NCBI GenBank assembly: GCA_003313425.1
Contig: NHZP01000008.1
Location: 186,001-250,000, forward strand
Length of the DNA stretch: 64,000 nt
Direction: 5' to 3'
Source of the DNA: Pseudopyrenochaeta lycopersici
Lineage: Eukaryota; Ascomycota; Dothideomycetes; Pleosporales; Pseudopyrenochaetaceae
Shown: positions 33,829-46,193 of the stretch, piece after piece
How positions within the stretch are numbered: the stretch's first letter is position 1
How the letters are laid out: every line of letters begins with the position of its first letter
Translations under genes and position numbers: made by a program
The notes under the pieces: model-generated
Databases searched by the model: none
What the model was told of the DNA's origin: nothing
What the model saw: only the letters and a program-made list of their open reading frames with translations

Positions 33829-34350
33829 ACATATAGCGAAACAGAGAGAGGCAGCATTAATCACGACGCATGATGGTTAGTATGAGGATACGACGATATG
33901 CACATGGCGCGCGCAAAAGGGCGGCGTCGTGAAAATTTTGCATGGATGGTGTTTAGACAGTCCGGACTCACTTGAGCCCAGGGGCCTGTCCATACACATG
34001 GTTTTCAGTGGCATCAGAGCATTGTTCTTTCTTTTCTTTCGGCGAGCCAATTGCTTAGACCTAGCAGCCGTGGGTTTTCTTTTGTTCACGCTCGTTCGGG
34101 CGGCATCATTACCCTCTTCACGTGCTGGCCAAGGGCGTTTCATTAGAGGATAGGGCCCCTTTTGTCAGGGCACGCTTTGATTAGGCTTTCGGTAGAAAAT
34201 GGACGTGGTAATTTCTATATCATCATCTTTGTGATCTTTGGCTATGTGCATCTTTTGTGACTATTGCCAGTTCTTGGGGTGAGTTTTCAAATCTCCTTCC
34301 CCTCCCCCATTTCCACGCAGCCATAAAAGCCTTGCCAAACGCTAATCGCC
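33829..34350. other. Convergent intergenic region DnaJ/CFT1
   Basis: About 520 bp with both 3' ends and no recognised gene. Short frames on both strands look random. Confidence 0.4.
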
Positions 34351-37300
34351 TTATTGTCCCCGTCGCCCAAAGACACCCCATCCAGCAAGAACCTCCCGCT
34401 CACCCCAAAACAGCCACTCATCCCCTCCATACTTGCCGAGACCTTCCCTTCTCCTTTGCTCGCCCAGCTCGCCCCATCGCATCAGCAAATTCCCATCTAG
34501 CATACCGCGTGCGCTAATTCCAGCGTCCCAGCCGCCTTCTGGCACTTCTCCAGCGCGGAACGCCCTCGGATTCAGACCACACGCACTATCCAGGGTGTTC
34601 GCAAGATATGCCGTCAAATTACTCAAGCGTCTATAGGTTGATTCTGAGAGCGGGGTGATGAGGGCAAGTGTACCCGATTGCGTTGTATGCAAAATCTGGT
34701 GGAGGGGCTGTGGTGGGCCATCTTCACTTGTGTCCATGGCGAAGGTGTCTGTTTGCGCGCCAAACTCAGAAGCGGAAGGCATTTTTAGAGAAGATGTGAG
34801 GAGATGGGTTGTAACAGGAAAATGTCCACTGTGGAAAGTGGATTTATGGAGAAGACGGGAACCAGCCTGAGATTTTGGGTCTGAGCATGGGTTGTTAGCA
34901 TGTATAGTGAGACGGTGGCAATAGACGTACTATCAGGGTCGAATTGCAGAACCTGCAGATTCATATCTGCATCTGCGACGATGATATGAAGTTGCTGCTC
35001 AAAGGGCATAAATTCGACAGTCATGCATTCGAGGTGATGTTTACTACGGCCGAATAGGGACATTCTGTATGGCTCTTCCTGTAACTATCATTAGCACTTT
35101 CTCCCCACTGTTACTGCCAACATCATGTTTGCGTACCGTATATCCCGTAAACCAGACACCCTGGAATGCATCTCCCATTAATAACATGCCTGTATTTGGC
35201 AAATTCTTCAATGTTGTGACATAGCATTGCATATCCATAAAAGCGACAGGAAGAAGGGTTCCATCTTCCTTGAGGCCACGCACCATACACTTCTGCCCTT
35301 GAGCCATAATTAAGAAGCCTTGTGTGCCGAGCTCTGAAATTGCAGATACTGCGCCTTTCACTTCGTCCTTAACTATGAGTTTAAGACGTTTGTTCGTTTC
35401 GGGGCGATCAGGTTCGGGCACGACCGTGATGATTTCGAATATGCGTATGCAACCTTTGGTCGCAAGATCTTCGCCATGGACGATAGAAGTACCGATAGCG
35501 ATCAGATCTCTACGTTGGTGCGAAGTCTCTGATACTTCCAGATTAAGTGTCTTGATGCAGAGAACGACTTCTTGAGGGTCGAGGATATGCGTATCAATAA
35601 TGGACCACGTCTTCTCATCCATCAGCTTGATGACACCGCGTTCAATGTGTGGTTTGAAGGTGAAGTCCTCTTTTGCCAGCTCGTAGTGGTACGTTTCCTC
35701 TGGGTTGAGCTGGTATTCCTCTGGCTGACCAGTTCCAATGACATATAATCCGACAGGGTGATAGGCAAGGGCGTGGATTTCGGCATCCATTGGGAACCTT
35801 CGTGCCGCCCAGCCTAGGTGACCGTAGTGCGTTTGAACAGGAAGCTGTGATATACGAAGAGTGTCTGTAGAGTCCAGGTACGCAAAGCCTCGCTGGCAGG
35901 CTGAAGTGTGGAATGATGTAAGGCCCTTCACAGGCCTACCGCTTAGACCAATTACTCGCGGTGTACTAGATGCTTCTTTCAGGATAAAAGCCGGGGACGA
36001 TCCTCGCTGAAACACAGTGCTGTAGCCGCAGATATTGTCAACCGCTAGGAGAGTGCTTTCGTAATCCGCATCTTCAGAGCCAATGTCGTCTGTGTATCTT
36101 GGGACGTGTTGTTGGGAAAGTTTGACCCAGCGCAGGTTGTTCGTCCATAAATCTGATGATGACCGGGATGGAGAGTGAAAGGCTTTGTAAATAACAAGAT
36201 CGTCGTTGGAAGTCCGGATCTAGCAGGGCATTAGTATAAGACCTATTTGCAACATGTCTGATAAACCTACGATCAAATGCGGTTGCTTGGAGGTCATGTC
36301 ACCAAGGTCAGCGGCCAATATCTCAGTGATACTCGCTTTGGCTGCGCTCCGCCTGGGTACATAATCAATGGTCAAAAAAGGTGGAAGAAAGCCCAAAGCT
36401 TCGGCAACATAGCAAGGCTTCTCCAGTTCAGACATCGCAAAAACATGAAGCCCTCCTTCCGGTGTTAGCAAAAACACAAATACCTCGGTGAAAGTAGAGG
36501 ATTTGAACAAGCTTGCCGAGAGCCACTTTGTTGATGAAAAGCCACTAGCTTCGACGTCTTCAAGCTCACCGTCACCGCTAGCTTTGAAGATCTTGACAGT
36601 CGAATCTTCCCGCAAGATGAGTAAATACGGATCTGCGAAGCTAGCGTTGATGATGCGAAGCTCGTTGCCACTCTCCTCATCCTCCATTGGCAGAATTTGG
36701 TCCATATTCAATTCTAATTGTCCATGACATTAGTCTCATTCCACGATTCCTAGAGGCCGTTGCAATCATGAAGCTTACCGGAGTCATATGTTCGGATTTC
36801 AGTCCGCATAACCTGCACAACCTTTGTTCCCGCAGCCAGCACACCCACAAAACGGGTCGAGCCTTCTTCTCTTTCAAAGTCTCCCTTTTCTGTTTCTGAT
36901 AGCTCATTCCCATTGACCTCGTATACAACGCTACTTTCGTTGCCATCTTCCCCAACCTTAGACACGACTAGATACTGGTCGTAGTCGACATCTGAAGCCA
37001 TGTTAGCTTCAGTGTCTTCACCAAACGCAGCCGTGACTCCTCCAGGAGCCTGTTTTCTCGCATGTACGGCCCATATTCCTCGAGCTGACGCGAGCTCAGT
37101 CTGCGCTAAGCTGGTAGGGTGCAGTTCACGACTCAGGGCGGTAATGGCTCCAGCTGCCCCTCGGCCATTAGATACCATAACCTCGCCCTTATTGAGAGAG
37201 TCGGTTTCTTTACCAGGATGCAATATAACGTCCTGGATCGGCGCTATGCTCGGCAGTACGTCATGTATCCTAAAAGTGTATGTGCCGGGAGCTGTGGGCT

Positions 37301-38792
37301 CTGAAGCAGCGGCAGTGATCTTCTTAACAGCAGGTGCGGTGTCATTATAAAGATCGTCGTCCAAATCATCGACCTCTTCTTCTTCTTCATCACCTGACAT
37401 GTCTTCATCTCCGTCCGATTCATTGTTTAACTGCTTCCGTCGAATCTGGCTAGATGTGCTAGTCCAGCCCAGTAGTACAGACTCTCCATCCTCACTTCCG
37501 ATGAACAGTCGCCCACGTCCAAGGTTGCTGGTGCATGATGCGCGAGCTTTGACAACATAACCACCGTGGTCTGCGGCCACTGTTTGTACTGTCATGCCAG
37601 AGACTGTGCGTCCATCCAGTGTGAATGTCAGAATGAGGACCCTTCCATCATTCAGCACAATGAGGACATCTCCCGAATCTTGAGACAAGAGCTCAATACT
37701 GCAGCCTTCAAGATGCAGAGCAAGATCAGACTGATCACTGAGCGGGAATGAGGTGCAAGCCTTTGTGAACTCATTGACGGCGACTCCATTGGTCTTTCCT
37801 CCCTGGTCGACATGTATGAGCTCATTGTTGCCAACTAGTAATGCTCCCCCAATCGGATGCGGCAAGGGCACTACTCTCGAAATGTCGTATGGCAGACCTC
37901 CTACCGACAGCAGTGTAGTAGAAGCCTTTTGTTCGAGATCGAGGGTGAAGACGGAATAGGTGAGGATATCTTTTCGGTTGGCGAGTAATGATGGGGCGGT
38001 AGCTTGCGAGGCAGCGACAATACCAAACGTAGGTTCGCGATACTCGTGTAGGAAGGCGAGGTGGACGGGGTGGGTGAGAGTAGGGTCGAGGTTGGTGAGC
38101 GGCAGGACAAAGGAGGATGAATAGGGTGTCTTGTGTGCATCTTCACCGTTGGCACCATTTGCCTGCCCGGCCTTGGCCTCTTTTTGGCCTTCATGGTCTG
38201 AGCCGTATTCGTCCTCTACCAGGTCACGTTGCCTGAAGGGCAAGATGGCGAGATTGTGGGTGCCAAACTTGAGGGCGGCGCATCTGCTGCTGGGGTCTGC
38301 CGTCAAGAAGTTGTACGTGTCTTTGAGATCAGCAGACCATGGTGCAATGCCGGGCAAGTCTGGGTTCTCATAGTAGTGTATTGATATTGTATGCAGGTTG
38401 TAGGTCTCCGGGTCCCACTCCACCAAGCTCAGCTTCGCGTCTCGAAATGCCACCAGCAGCGCCTCTCCCCTCGACTTTGTGTTCAGCGCCTTTATGCGCG
38501 CAAGTGAAATAACCGTGCCAGCTAGAGGGAACTCGCCGACTAGCACCAGCTTTGCGGTACTCTCCGTCCGCTGGAATTGCACGTCCGCGGCCTCTGTGTC
38601 TAAATTTGCGGCCGCATTGTCTACTTCGTTGCCTCCATCAGGCGTGACTTCGGTGGTGGTCGACTTGAGCTCAAAGACCTGGAGGAGCGAGTTCTTTGCG
38701 ACAACGACATTATTTGATCTCGACGAGACAAAGGGGAGACTGATGGAATGGCTGACGGCCGTCGGCGGGGCTATCTCAGTGTAGCACTGCAT
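34351..38792 (-). CDS. CFT1: CPSF-A / Cft1, pre-mRNA 3'-end processing factor
   Basis: Five exons: 38792-36779, 36713-36271, 36219-35137, 35078-34931 and 34880-34351, giving 1405 aa (yeast Cft1 1357). It is the large WD40-type beta-propeller scaffold of the cleavage and polyadenylation factor and helps recognise the poly(A) signal. Family features seen are the start [21 protein letters not shown], the acidic insert of about residues 455-490, and the C-terminal CPSF-A region running through [20 protein letters not shown] across intron 4. Introns are 65, 51, 58 and 50 nt with good branch points. The open frame extends upstream of 38792 only from a GTG, so the ATG at 38792 is chosen. It is divergent from LMBD1. 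Confidence 0.93.
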
Positions 38793-39136
38793 TTGTATGA
38801 TGGAGAGCTTCCACGCCACCTCTCACCATAGCATGCGCAGGTATAGACGGCAGCAAAGGGGACAATGCCGCGAGAGCTGTTTTGGTGTGAATGGCGTTCA
38901 GCGAGCTCATTTGCGCCAAGTGCATTAGCGTGTTGGAGCTCACCTGCGCCGTCGATCCCCGCCCAGCCAACGTCATCCTGCCGCGAGCCTTCCAAGATCA
39001 ACAAACAGGCAGAGCTCGACTCTCCTTCCCCACACTGAAGCACGCGGGGATTTCGAAGTAAGGCTATCTTTATGCGACGACCATCCTCCTGTGAGAATCT
39101 GGAATTAACAGAACTTGCAGCTCTTCCTCTGCCACC
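38793..39136. promoter_or_regulatory. Bidirectional promoter CFT1/LMBD1
   Basis: 344 bp between the two start codons, with no coding frame of its own. The plus-strand start sits in GCCACCATGG, a perfect Kozak context. Confidence 0.4.
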
Positions 39137-40987
39137 ATGGCGCTCATTCAAACCAGCTTGATCTGGGTGGCCTACGCCGTCGCAGTAGGCATTCTCTTCG
39201 TTCTAGCGTCCACCTTCGTCTACGTCTACCAAAAGCCACGCGACCGGGCTGCAATCGTCACCACAGTGTGCATCTTCACCACTCTCGCCCTGCTCGCAAC
39301 GGTGCTCCTCATCCCAGTCGACGTCGCCCTTGTCTCCTCGACCTCGAGATCGAGCCTAGGTCGCAAGAAGGACTGGGCCACTCCTGAGAAGGTCGACAGC
39401 ATCGTGTACACTCTCAGGGTTGTATACTACACGCTCTACTCGCTTGATGCGATCCTCTGCCTTCTTGTCATACCCTTCACCTACTTCTGGTACGAGGAGT
39501 ACGACGAGGACGCAGCAGAACATGGAGAGCAGACGGCTGGTGAACGCATCTGGGGTGCTTTCAAGTACACCATTGGCTTTCTCGTCTTCGTTATCGCCAT
39601 CTTTTTGGTTGGCTTCTTCGTGCCTTTCGCAAGGCAGGCAAAGGGCGACAAGCGACTAGATCTGGACTACTTCAAACATCTTCTGGCAGAGAACCGTAAG
39701 CCTTACCACCACATCTCTATCCACTCACACTAAAACCTCCTAGATGGCGAGCGAGCTCTATCCTTCGGTCTTGGATTTCTTATCACTGTGGGAACAATCC
39801 TCTTTGTCCTCTACACTGGTGCTGGGATGGCCTTGCTGCCCGTCGCTATGATCAAGTCTGCTCCTTCCATCTCAGCGCCCACACTGGCTGCCAACACCGC
39901 CTCCCAGCTAGAATCCAATCGTGAGCGCCAGAGACAACTCGAAGGCCGTAACGAGGGTCGGGATGGGGGGCTTGACGCTCGCGACAGGCGCGAACTCGAA
40001 TCTCTGATTCGCGAGGAACGCACTCTCATCCGCCGCGAGCGCCTCGCTGCTGAGTCCAGCGGTGAGGACCGCCACTGGATCGTCAAGACCTGGATCAAGG
40101 TCGAAGCTTTCTTCCGACCTCTCAAGCTTATCGGTGGCCTCATCCTCATCGTTTTTGCCCTCGTCATCTTCGCCAGCATGCTCATCACCGGTGTCGACAA
40201 AGCAAAGAATTCCATCTGCGGAGCCCACTGTGGCTACATCCTCGGCCATATCAACATCTTCCAGCCTTTGAACTGGATATTCGTCAAATCCTCCAAGGTC
40301 TTCCCCATCGACTACATCCTGTTCTTGCTCCTCGTTCTATTCTTCTTCTCCGCTTCCGTTGTTGGTATCGCGACAGCTGGCATCCGCTTCCTCTGGATTA
40401 CCATCTTCAAGATCCGCAAGGGCCACACCTCGCCTCAGGCACTTCTCATGGCTACTGTCTTGCTCACTTTGATCACTCTGGCTATCAATTACTCCGTTGC
40501 CATGGTCGTAGCACCCCAGTATGCCACCTGGGGCCCGCAGACCTACTGCGACTTGACCACCAATAGCCTCGATCAGCAACCAGACTGTACCGAGCACAAA
40601 GACCTCATCAAGCCTTGCACTGAGCTAGCCACCAACCCTGCCGCGCAGAACGTCTGCACACCTTCCGTCCTCAGCACCTTCATCAACCGCGTCACTATAA
40701 ACTTCCCCTTCTTCGGTGTTGTGCTTTTCTGGGCCCAATTCGCCTTCCTTGGTGTCTATTTGATTGTCTTTGTAACAACACTGTTCCGCGCGCCCTCGCT
40801 GGATCAGGAGCAGATTGATCGTGACCTTGAGGAGGAAGAGGAAGAAGGTCTTCTCGCAAGCACTGGACGCAGGTTCGGCGCAGCCTGGAGCGACGTCACG
40901 GGCAAGGCAAAAAAGTCAACGGGTTATGGTACTGCAGACGACAGGAATGGTGAGAGGAGTGGCGAGGGACTGTTCTCGGACAGATAA
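39137..40987 (+). CDS. LMBD1-type lysosomal/vacuolar cobalamin transporter
   Basis: Two exons, 39137-39695 and 39744-40987, intron 48 nt, giving 600 aa. It is a polytopic LMBR1-like membrane protein with about nine hydrophobic segments. A charged cytosolic loop rich in Arg and Glu (residues ~255-300) and an acidic tail follow the family plan. Fungal members are usually annotated as probable lysosomal cobalamin transporter by similarity to human LMBD1. Because most fungi lack B12-dependent enzymes, the real substrate in fungi is unclear. The ATG is in an ideal Kozak context, and the 3' flank up to 42.1 kb is gene-free. Confidence 0.88.
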
Positions 40988-42120
40988 TTGTACGAACACT
41001 ATTTTTTTGGGTCGTAAATTGACAAGATAAAAGTGTGCATGGATTTCGGGATATAATGTAGGAATGGGATTGAATGGGTACATATGGATTCGTACGGTTT
41101 TGCTTTTGGTTTTTGGTCTAAGATACCTCGCCACGCTGCTGGCGTTTCAACGCTACCGCTCGAGTATATGCTAAAGTCTGCAATTGATTGCTGTCTATCA
41201 TTTATGTGGCTTTCGAACTCGTTCTCCTGGTGCTGGTGAAACTTTATTCCCTTGGTATTGAAACGACGTGTTAGTGGCACAGTGACGGAGCACTATAAGG
41301 GCTGAGAACTGGGCGATTCGGATACTCAGCTTTTGATTGAATTGTTAATGTTGCGGAGCCCGCAGGGCGCTTTCTGGATGTGTGAGAGCCAATGACGCGG
41401 GGTTGATTGGCCGGCCTTTCGAATCTACAGAAGAAGGCGAAGAAATGCTGATTTTCCGAAGGAGAAGTTGTGTCTATACTCATGCTATTCACGGCTCAGG
41501 AAGGAGCTAACTAGGGATTACGGCTGAACTGACTCGGCATAGAAGAAGCCTGCTTTGATGCTCAAGAGCCAATATATTACAGGAATGATTGGTCCATGGG
41601 GCGATGTTGCCTGTTCCATGGTTCAGGAAGGGTCGATTCCGGAGCTCGACAACATATGTGGTACGAGTGATCCTTGGAAAGCAGCGCATGGAGACAGGTA
41701 AAGCGGTGTACTCAACAATAGCCAGCGCCATTTTCAAAATGGTGCGCTCATGTGTGTAAGAATTTCGCTATGTGCAATCGCTCCATTGGGCGGTGAAGTG
41801 ATTGCTCCCACTTCACTGTTGTCCTAAATTGCTTTTTATTGGCCAATTCCCTCCCACGCTGAAACAACTTTAAAATATTCACTGTGAACATAGGGCTGAA
41901 GCAATTAAGCACCCAAAACACCTACACCCCTGCAAATATTTGTATGCCTCGCGCATTCTTCTTCTGGTTCTCGCTTGGAGACACAATCCCAACTGAGCAT
42001 ATTCGCTTCAACTGGCAGCGCCTCCATATGTTCACCTATCTATAACCGCGCAAGCTCATTGATCATTTGGGCTAGCTATATATCACTTGAATATCGCAGT
42101 GCTCTCACAATACGACCACG
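40988..42120. other. Intergenic, no recognised gene
   Basis: 1.1 kb without a supported gene. A TATA-like TATATATC sits about 45 bp upstream of the F-box-like start at 42121. Confidence 0.4.
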
Positions 42121-43669
42121 ATGATTCCGCTCAGAATTCCTTACATACCGCCAAAGCGGAAGACTTTCACCACATTTTTGACAAATCCAGTGAGGCACGC
42201 ACGAATTGGCTCGAATGCTTTCGATGCCGGCACAGTTATACTGCCTGAAGGAACTGTGGATGGCCCGGAAGTCCCTCTTGCGCCAAAGAACCCTCAAGCT
42301 TGCCTTGGTGGAATACCGGAAGAACTTCTCCTCAACATCTTCCAGCAGTTCCACTCCTACGGGTATGGCGAACTGGCGCGACTTCGTCTTGCTGACAGAC
42401 GTTGCAAGCGTATTGCAGAAGAGATCCTATTTAAATCAGTCTACGCAAGCGACTTGGAATACAATCAGATTCGACCCATTGCAGAGAATGCTTCACTTGC
42501 AAAGAACGTCAAGATCTTCACCATGGAATATGGAAGAACACGACTATTAGACACCCATCCAAACCAAAAGTCACCCAGCGCCGAGGCTTCAAGAGATATC
42601 TGCAATCGTGCTCTGGAGAATGTCAGCAATCTGCGAAAGCTTCATGTTTGGGAGTGGTATGACCGAGATCCAAACCGAAGTCATATTATTGCTCGCCAAC
42701 CTGATTGGGTGCGGGCCCTTGACAAAGCTGTCCGCGGCTATTCGAACAGATTCGCATTTCTCAAGAAGTTGTCTATATACTCACGCTATATCTCAGTTGA
42801 AGAACTGTCGCCAGTGCTCCGAATACAGTCACTTGCACAGCTGAAATTGTATGACGTATACCAGACTGTCCCCTTCAAGAACTGGGGCATTCCAGAATCG
42901 AGCTGTGGCGTCCAGAAGCTGCATCTATCTGGCTGCTTTATAGATAGTTCGGCAGTAGCAAAGATCATATCGTCCATGAAGGGTTTGGAGAAGCTCTATT
43001 TTCAATACTCCACGCGTACCTGGGAACCACTGAGTTCCACTGATAACCCCAGATCCCACTGGGCGCCACACTCTTGGGCTGGTCTGGGGGACGCCTTGAG
43101 GACACAGCAGCATTCGCTGGTGTATTTAAAATTAGACGACATATCAGATCCGGAAATTATACGTTGTGTACCCCAACGGCCAAGATCGTGAAACGTTGGG
43201 ATCGTTTCGAGACTTTCCCAAGCTCCGCTCTGTCACGACTCCACTGGGCACCATCCTGAATCTGGAGGCTGGCGAAGCAAACTTGTCCGTGTATCTTCCA
43301 CCGCATCTAAGCGAACTCACAACCAACATGGTGCAGAAGGACATTGATTCTCCACAAGCCATATCAATAATAAGGTCCGTCAATGATGTTATGGAATGCA
43401 GTTCGAACCGGCTCTTGATTTTACGTTTCGAGAAGGGCTTTCCCTTTCACCAATACCATCTCTCCACACCGCTGGAAGAATTGGCAAGAACAGGGATTAA
43501 GGTTCATCTCTCTTGGTGCCACAGAACGGGGGCAGAATTCCCACTGAACAGATTGCGACAATTGGAATCCGGAGTTACAGATGATGACGAATTGAGTGAC
43601 AGTTCGTACGACTTCAGCGGTGAGCTTGAAGAAGATGATGACACCGATGATTCCGACTTTGAAAATTGA
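42121..43669 (+). pseudogene. F-box/LRR-like protein gene with a frameshift
   Basis: The first frame, 42121-43191, has an F-box-like helix block at about residues 63-95 (IPEELLLNIFQQF, LADRRCKRIAEE) and then leucine-rich segments. The second, continuing to 43669, carries on with family-like text (LGSFRDFPKLRSVTTPLGTIL) and ends in an acidic Asp/Glu tail. The two frames meet around 43160-43175 and differ by one base; removing one T near 43164 would restore continuity. I tried GT-AG introns across the junction and found none with a workable length and frame. It is therefore a young pseudogene, an assembly error, or a gene with an unusual join. F-box proteins select substrates for SCF ubiquitin ligases. 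Confidence 0.65.
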
Positions 43670-46193
43670 CCCTATGTTTATGCTGGATGTTTGGAAAATC
43701 CAAGGGGACAAACTATTTAATAGACGAGTAAGATGACGGCCAGATCGACGATGGTGACACCACAGTGGCTAAGGAGCCTTGATCATGACAGCTTCAATAT
43801 CTATGATCGCACCCATGTTGTGAAAGAGGGTGGAATGGATTTGAAGTAAGATGGTACTACGGTGCGATTTTGGAAGCATTTCAACTGCGCTATCGGCCCA
43901 AACAAAATATGGTTGCGAGCCGGGGTCTCATATTCAGATGTATCAACCTTTTTGTTCGCGGTGGTCATTGGGCAAAGCGCAAAGGACAACATTTGAGATC
44001 TACAAGGATATTGCTTGTGACGAAAAAGTGTTCGGTTTTGCAAAAAATTTTGTATTTAATATCAAAGGTGTATTTACTCGAGGGACAAGATATGTCTACC
44101 CGACGGGTAATACATTTATAGTACTTCTGGCTTGATAGTTGGCACTAATATCGGTCCTCCTCTTGAGCATGTATTGCTTGGCAAATGGGCAGGTCCTTGA
44201 AGTGTCCACAATTGGATAAATAGGTTGGTGTTTATTTGTCTTGGCATGTCTATTTTTATGATCCAGATATTGAGCGATGTGGCTTGCTCTCCACGTGAGG
44301 ATACTCAATTTATCTCTGTTTGTTGTCACGTGCCATGTAATTCGTAAGTGTGAGAGACAAATAAAAAGGGCAAGTGGTATCTAAATCAAAGAAATGGTTG
44401 TGATCTATCCGTGGCGCCATAACGGTGGCCACAAGTGTTGTCTTGTCATTGCGATTTCCGACACGGTATCAGATTGCAACTCCCCGCGTCTGAGCACTGC
44501 TGAGATTCCAGACAGATATAGGGCTCGTGAACTTGGTGACCAACAATCCGCATGATTTTCTTCGAGCCTCACCCACGCTTTCGTGCTCTCGACGAACCCA
44601 GCTGAATCACTACATAAACCTTGGACTTGGGTCATACAAGGGAAGTAAAACAAGCCTCACTCAATCTAAGGAGAAACCAATAGACCAAAAATGTCAATAA
44701 CATGCGAGAATTCGCTGCAGGCATAGTCAGGAGTGCACCTGGCTTTTCGAGCGCTCGACACTAAGATTCTGCCCTTCACCAACGACGGCACTTGGGTTAA
44801 CAGATCGGTTCAACGAAAGGACTCTGACTCTAATGTGTTTACAATGTATGCGAATGAAAACAAAATGTCATAGAATTGCAAGCAGAACTAAAGAATTTCA
44901 CGGAATATTTAACACCATTAAATTTTCATTACTTTCAGGTCGGCAAAGGTGTTCGGTACGAGGCTTGGAATTATTCACAAAGATTTAATCAATCTGATTG
45001 TGGCTGCGAATTCCAATTATAATCTCTAAAGCTCCTTCGTGGAAGTGGGCAAAGATGCGTTTCAGATTAAGCGGCTTTCCAGCAGGTAATGCCTGGTAGT
45101 GCTGAAATGAACCCAGAGCGCAATGGCCCGCCTCGCTTCCCGGGAGTTATGAACCAGGAACCAGGTGCTTGTCACTGACAGCTCTCGAGTAACGTCACTT
45201 CCATCCAACACTATCGACATCTTCTTTTGGATTTCGACGTAGAATCGGTCTCAACATCAACCTATGTCGTGTTTGGTGGCTTGTCATCGTACATCAAACG
45301 GTCGTCACTACAGTTCACACAGTGACACAGGGAAAGCAAGACATACACCCTTACATAGCTTTGATCGCCCTTCGGGCCGTCCTAAGCACGTTATCAGGTT
45401 CCGTGTGTCACCCACGAGCATGCTGTGTATCTGCCCCGCAGCCTACGAATCGCTGATTGAGCATTCTCACAATCCGATTCTACAGGATGGTGCACACAAG
45501 ATGGCCATCATTGCAGCTTGAACCAATAAAGCCTAATATGTTTGCGGCGGCGCAATTCGAGAGAAAAAGTGGATTTGGACGATAGTGGCACGTCCCGCCC
45601 CCCGTCTGTGTTATCTGCCCTGCAGATGTCGACGGATTCTTTTGTCGAACTTGAGCCGCACCAGGAAGGCGGTATCAAGTTCCACGTCCCAGGTCGTGCG
45701 CCCCTGACGTTATCTCCATTGATGGTAAACCATCAGGCGCTATTATCAGATAGTTCCATATTGCCCCGCATGCCGAGCAGAGTGTGTCTTGGAGCTCTTC
45801 TAGCGGCCTAGGGTAGTGACGTTTTCTATCCTTGCCAGCCTACTATCGCATCCGTCCAGCTTGTTTGGGGCTGTTATACCGGCGCGAAATCGTATTGTGA
45901 ATGTCGCTGCTTGGCAAGCGTACACCATCCAGAAGGCGGAGTGTCCACCTGCCTCAAAGAGTTAGCACGCTAACAGAACTGACCTTCCCCAACGAGCATA
46001 AACGCCAATCAACGCCTAGAATATATGATTGCTTCCAAGGCGGTAACGTGCCTTTCAAGATGTTGTACGGATATGTCGTGGCCGAAGAGAAAATGTTGTG
46101 CTGTGGCAACGACCCTTATATATACTATGGGTATGTCGTAAGGCAATCTGCTCATTCTTGCTCAATTGTACTCCATTACATCGAGTCGCCAAG
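43670..46193. other. Gene-poor intergenic block, 2.5 kb
   Basis: No gene supported. 44,820-45,060 is AT-rich. The plus frame at about 45542-45811 has mild coding-like composition but starts with TTG and matches nothing I know. The last 100 bp upstream of 46194 contain TATATATA-like sequence (cttatatatactatg). Confidence 0.4.
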
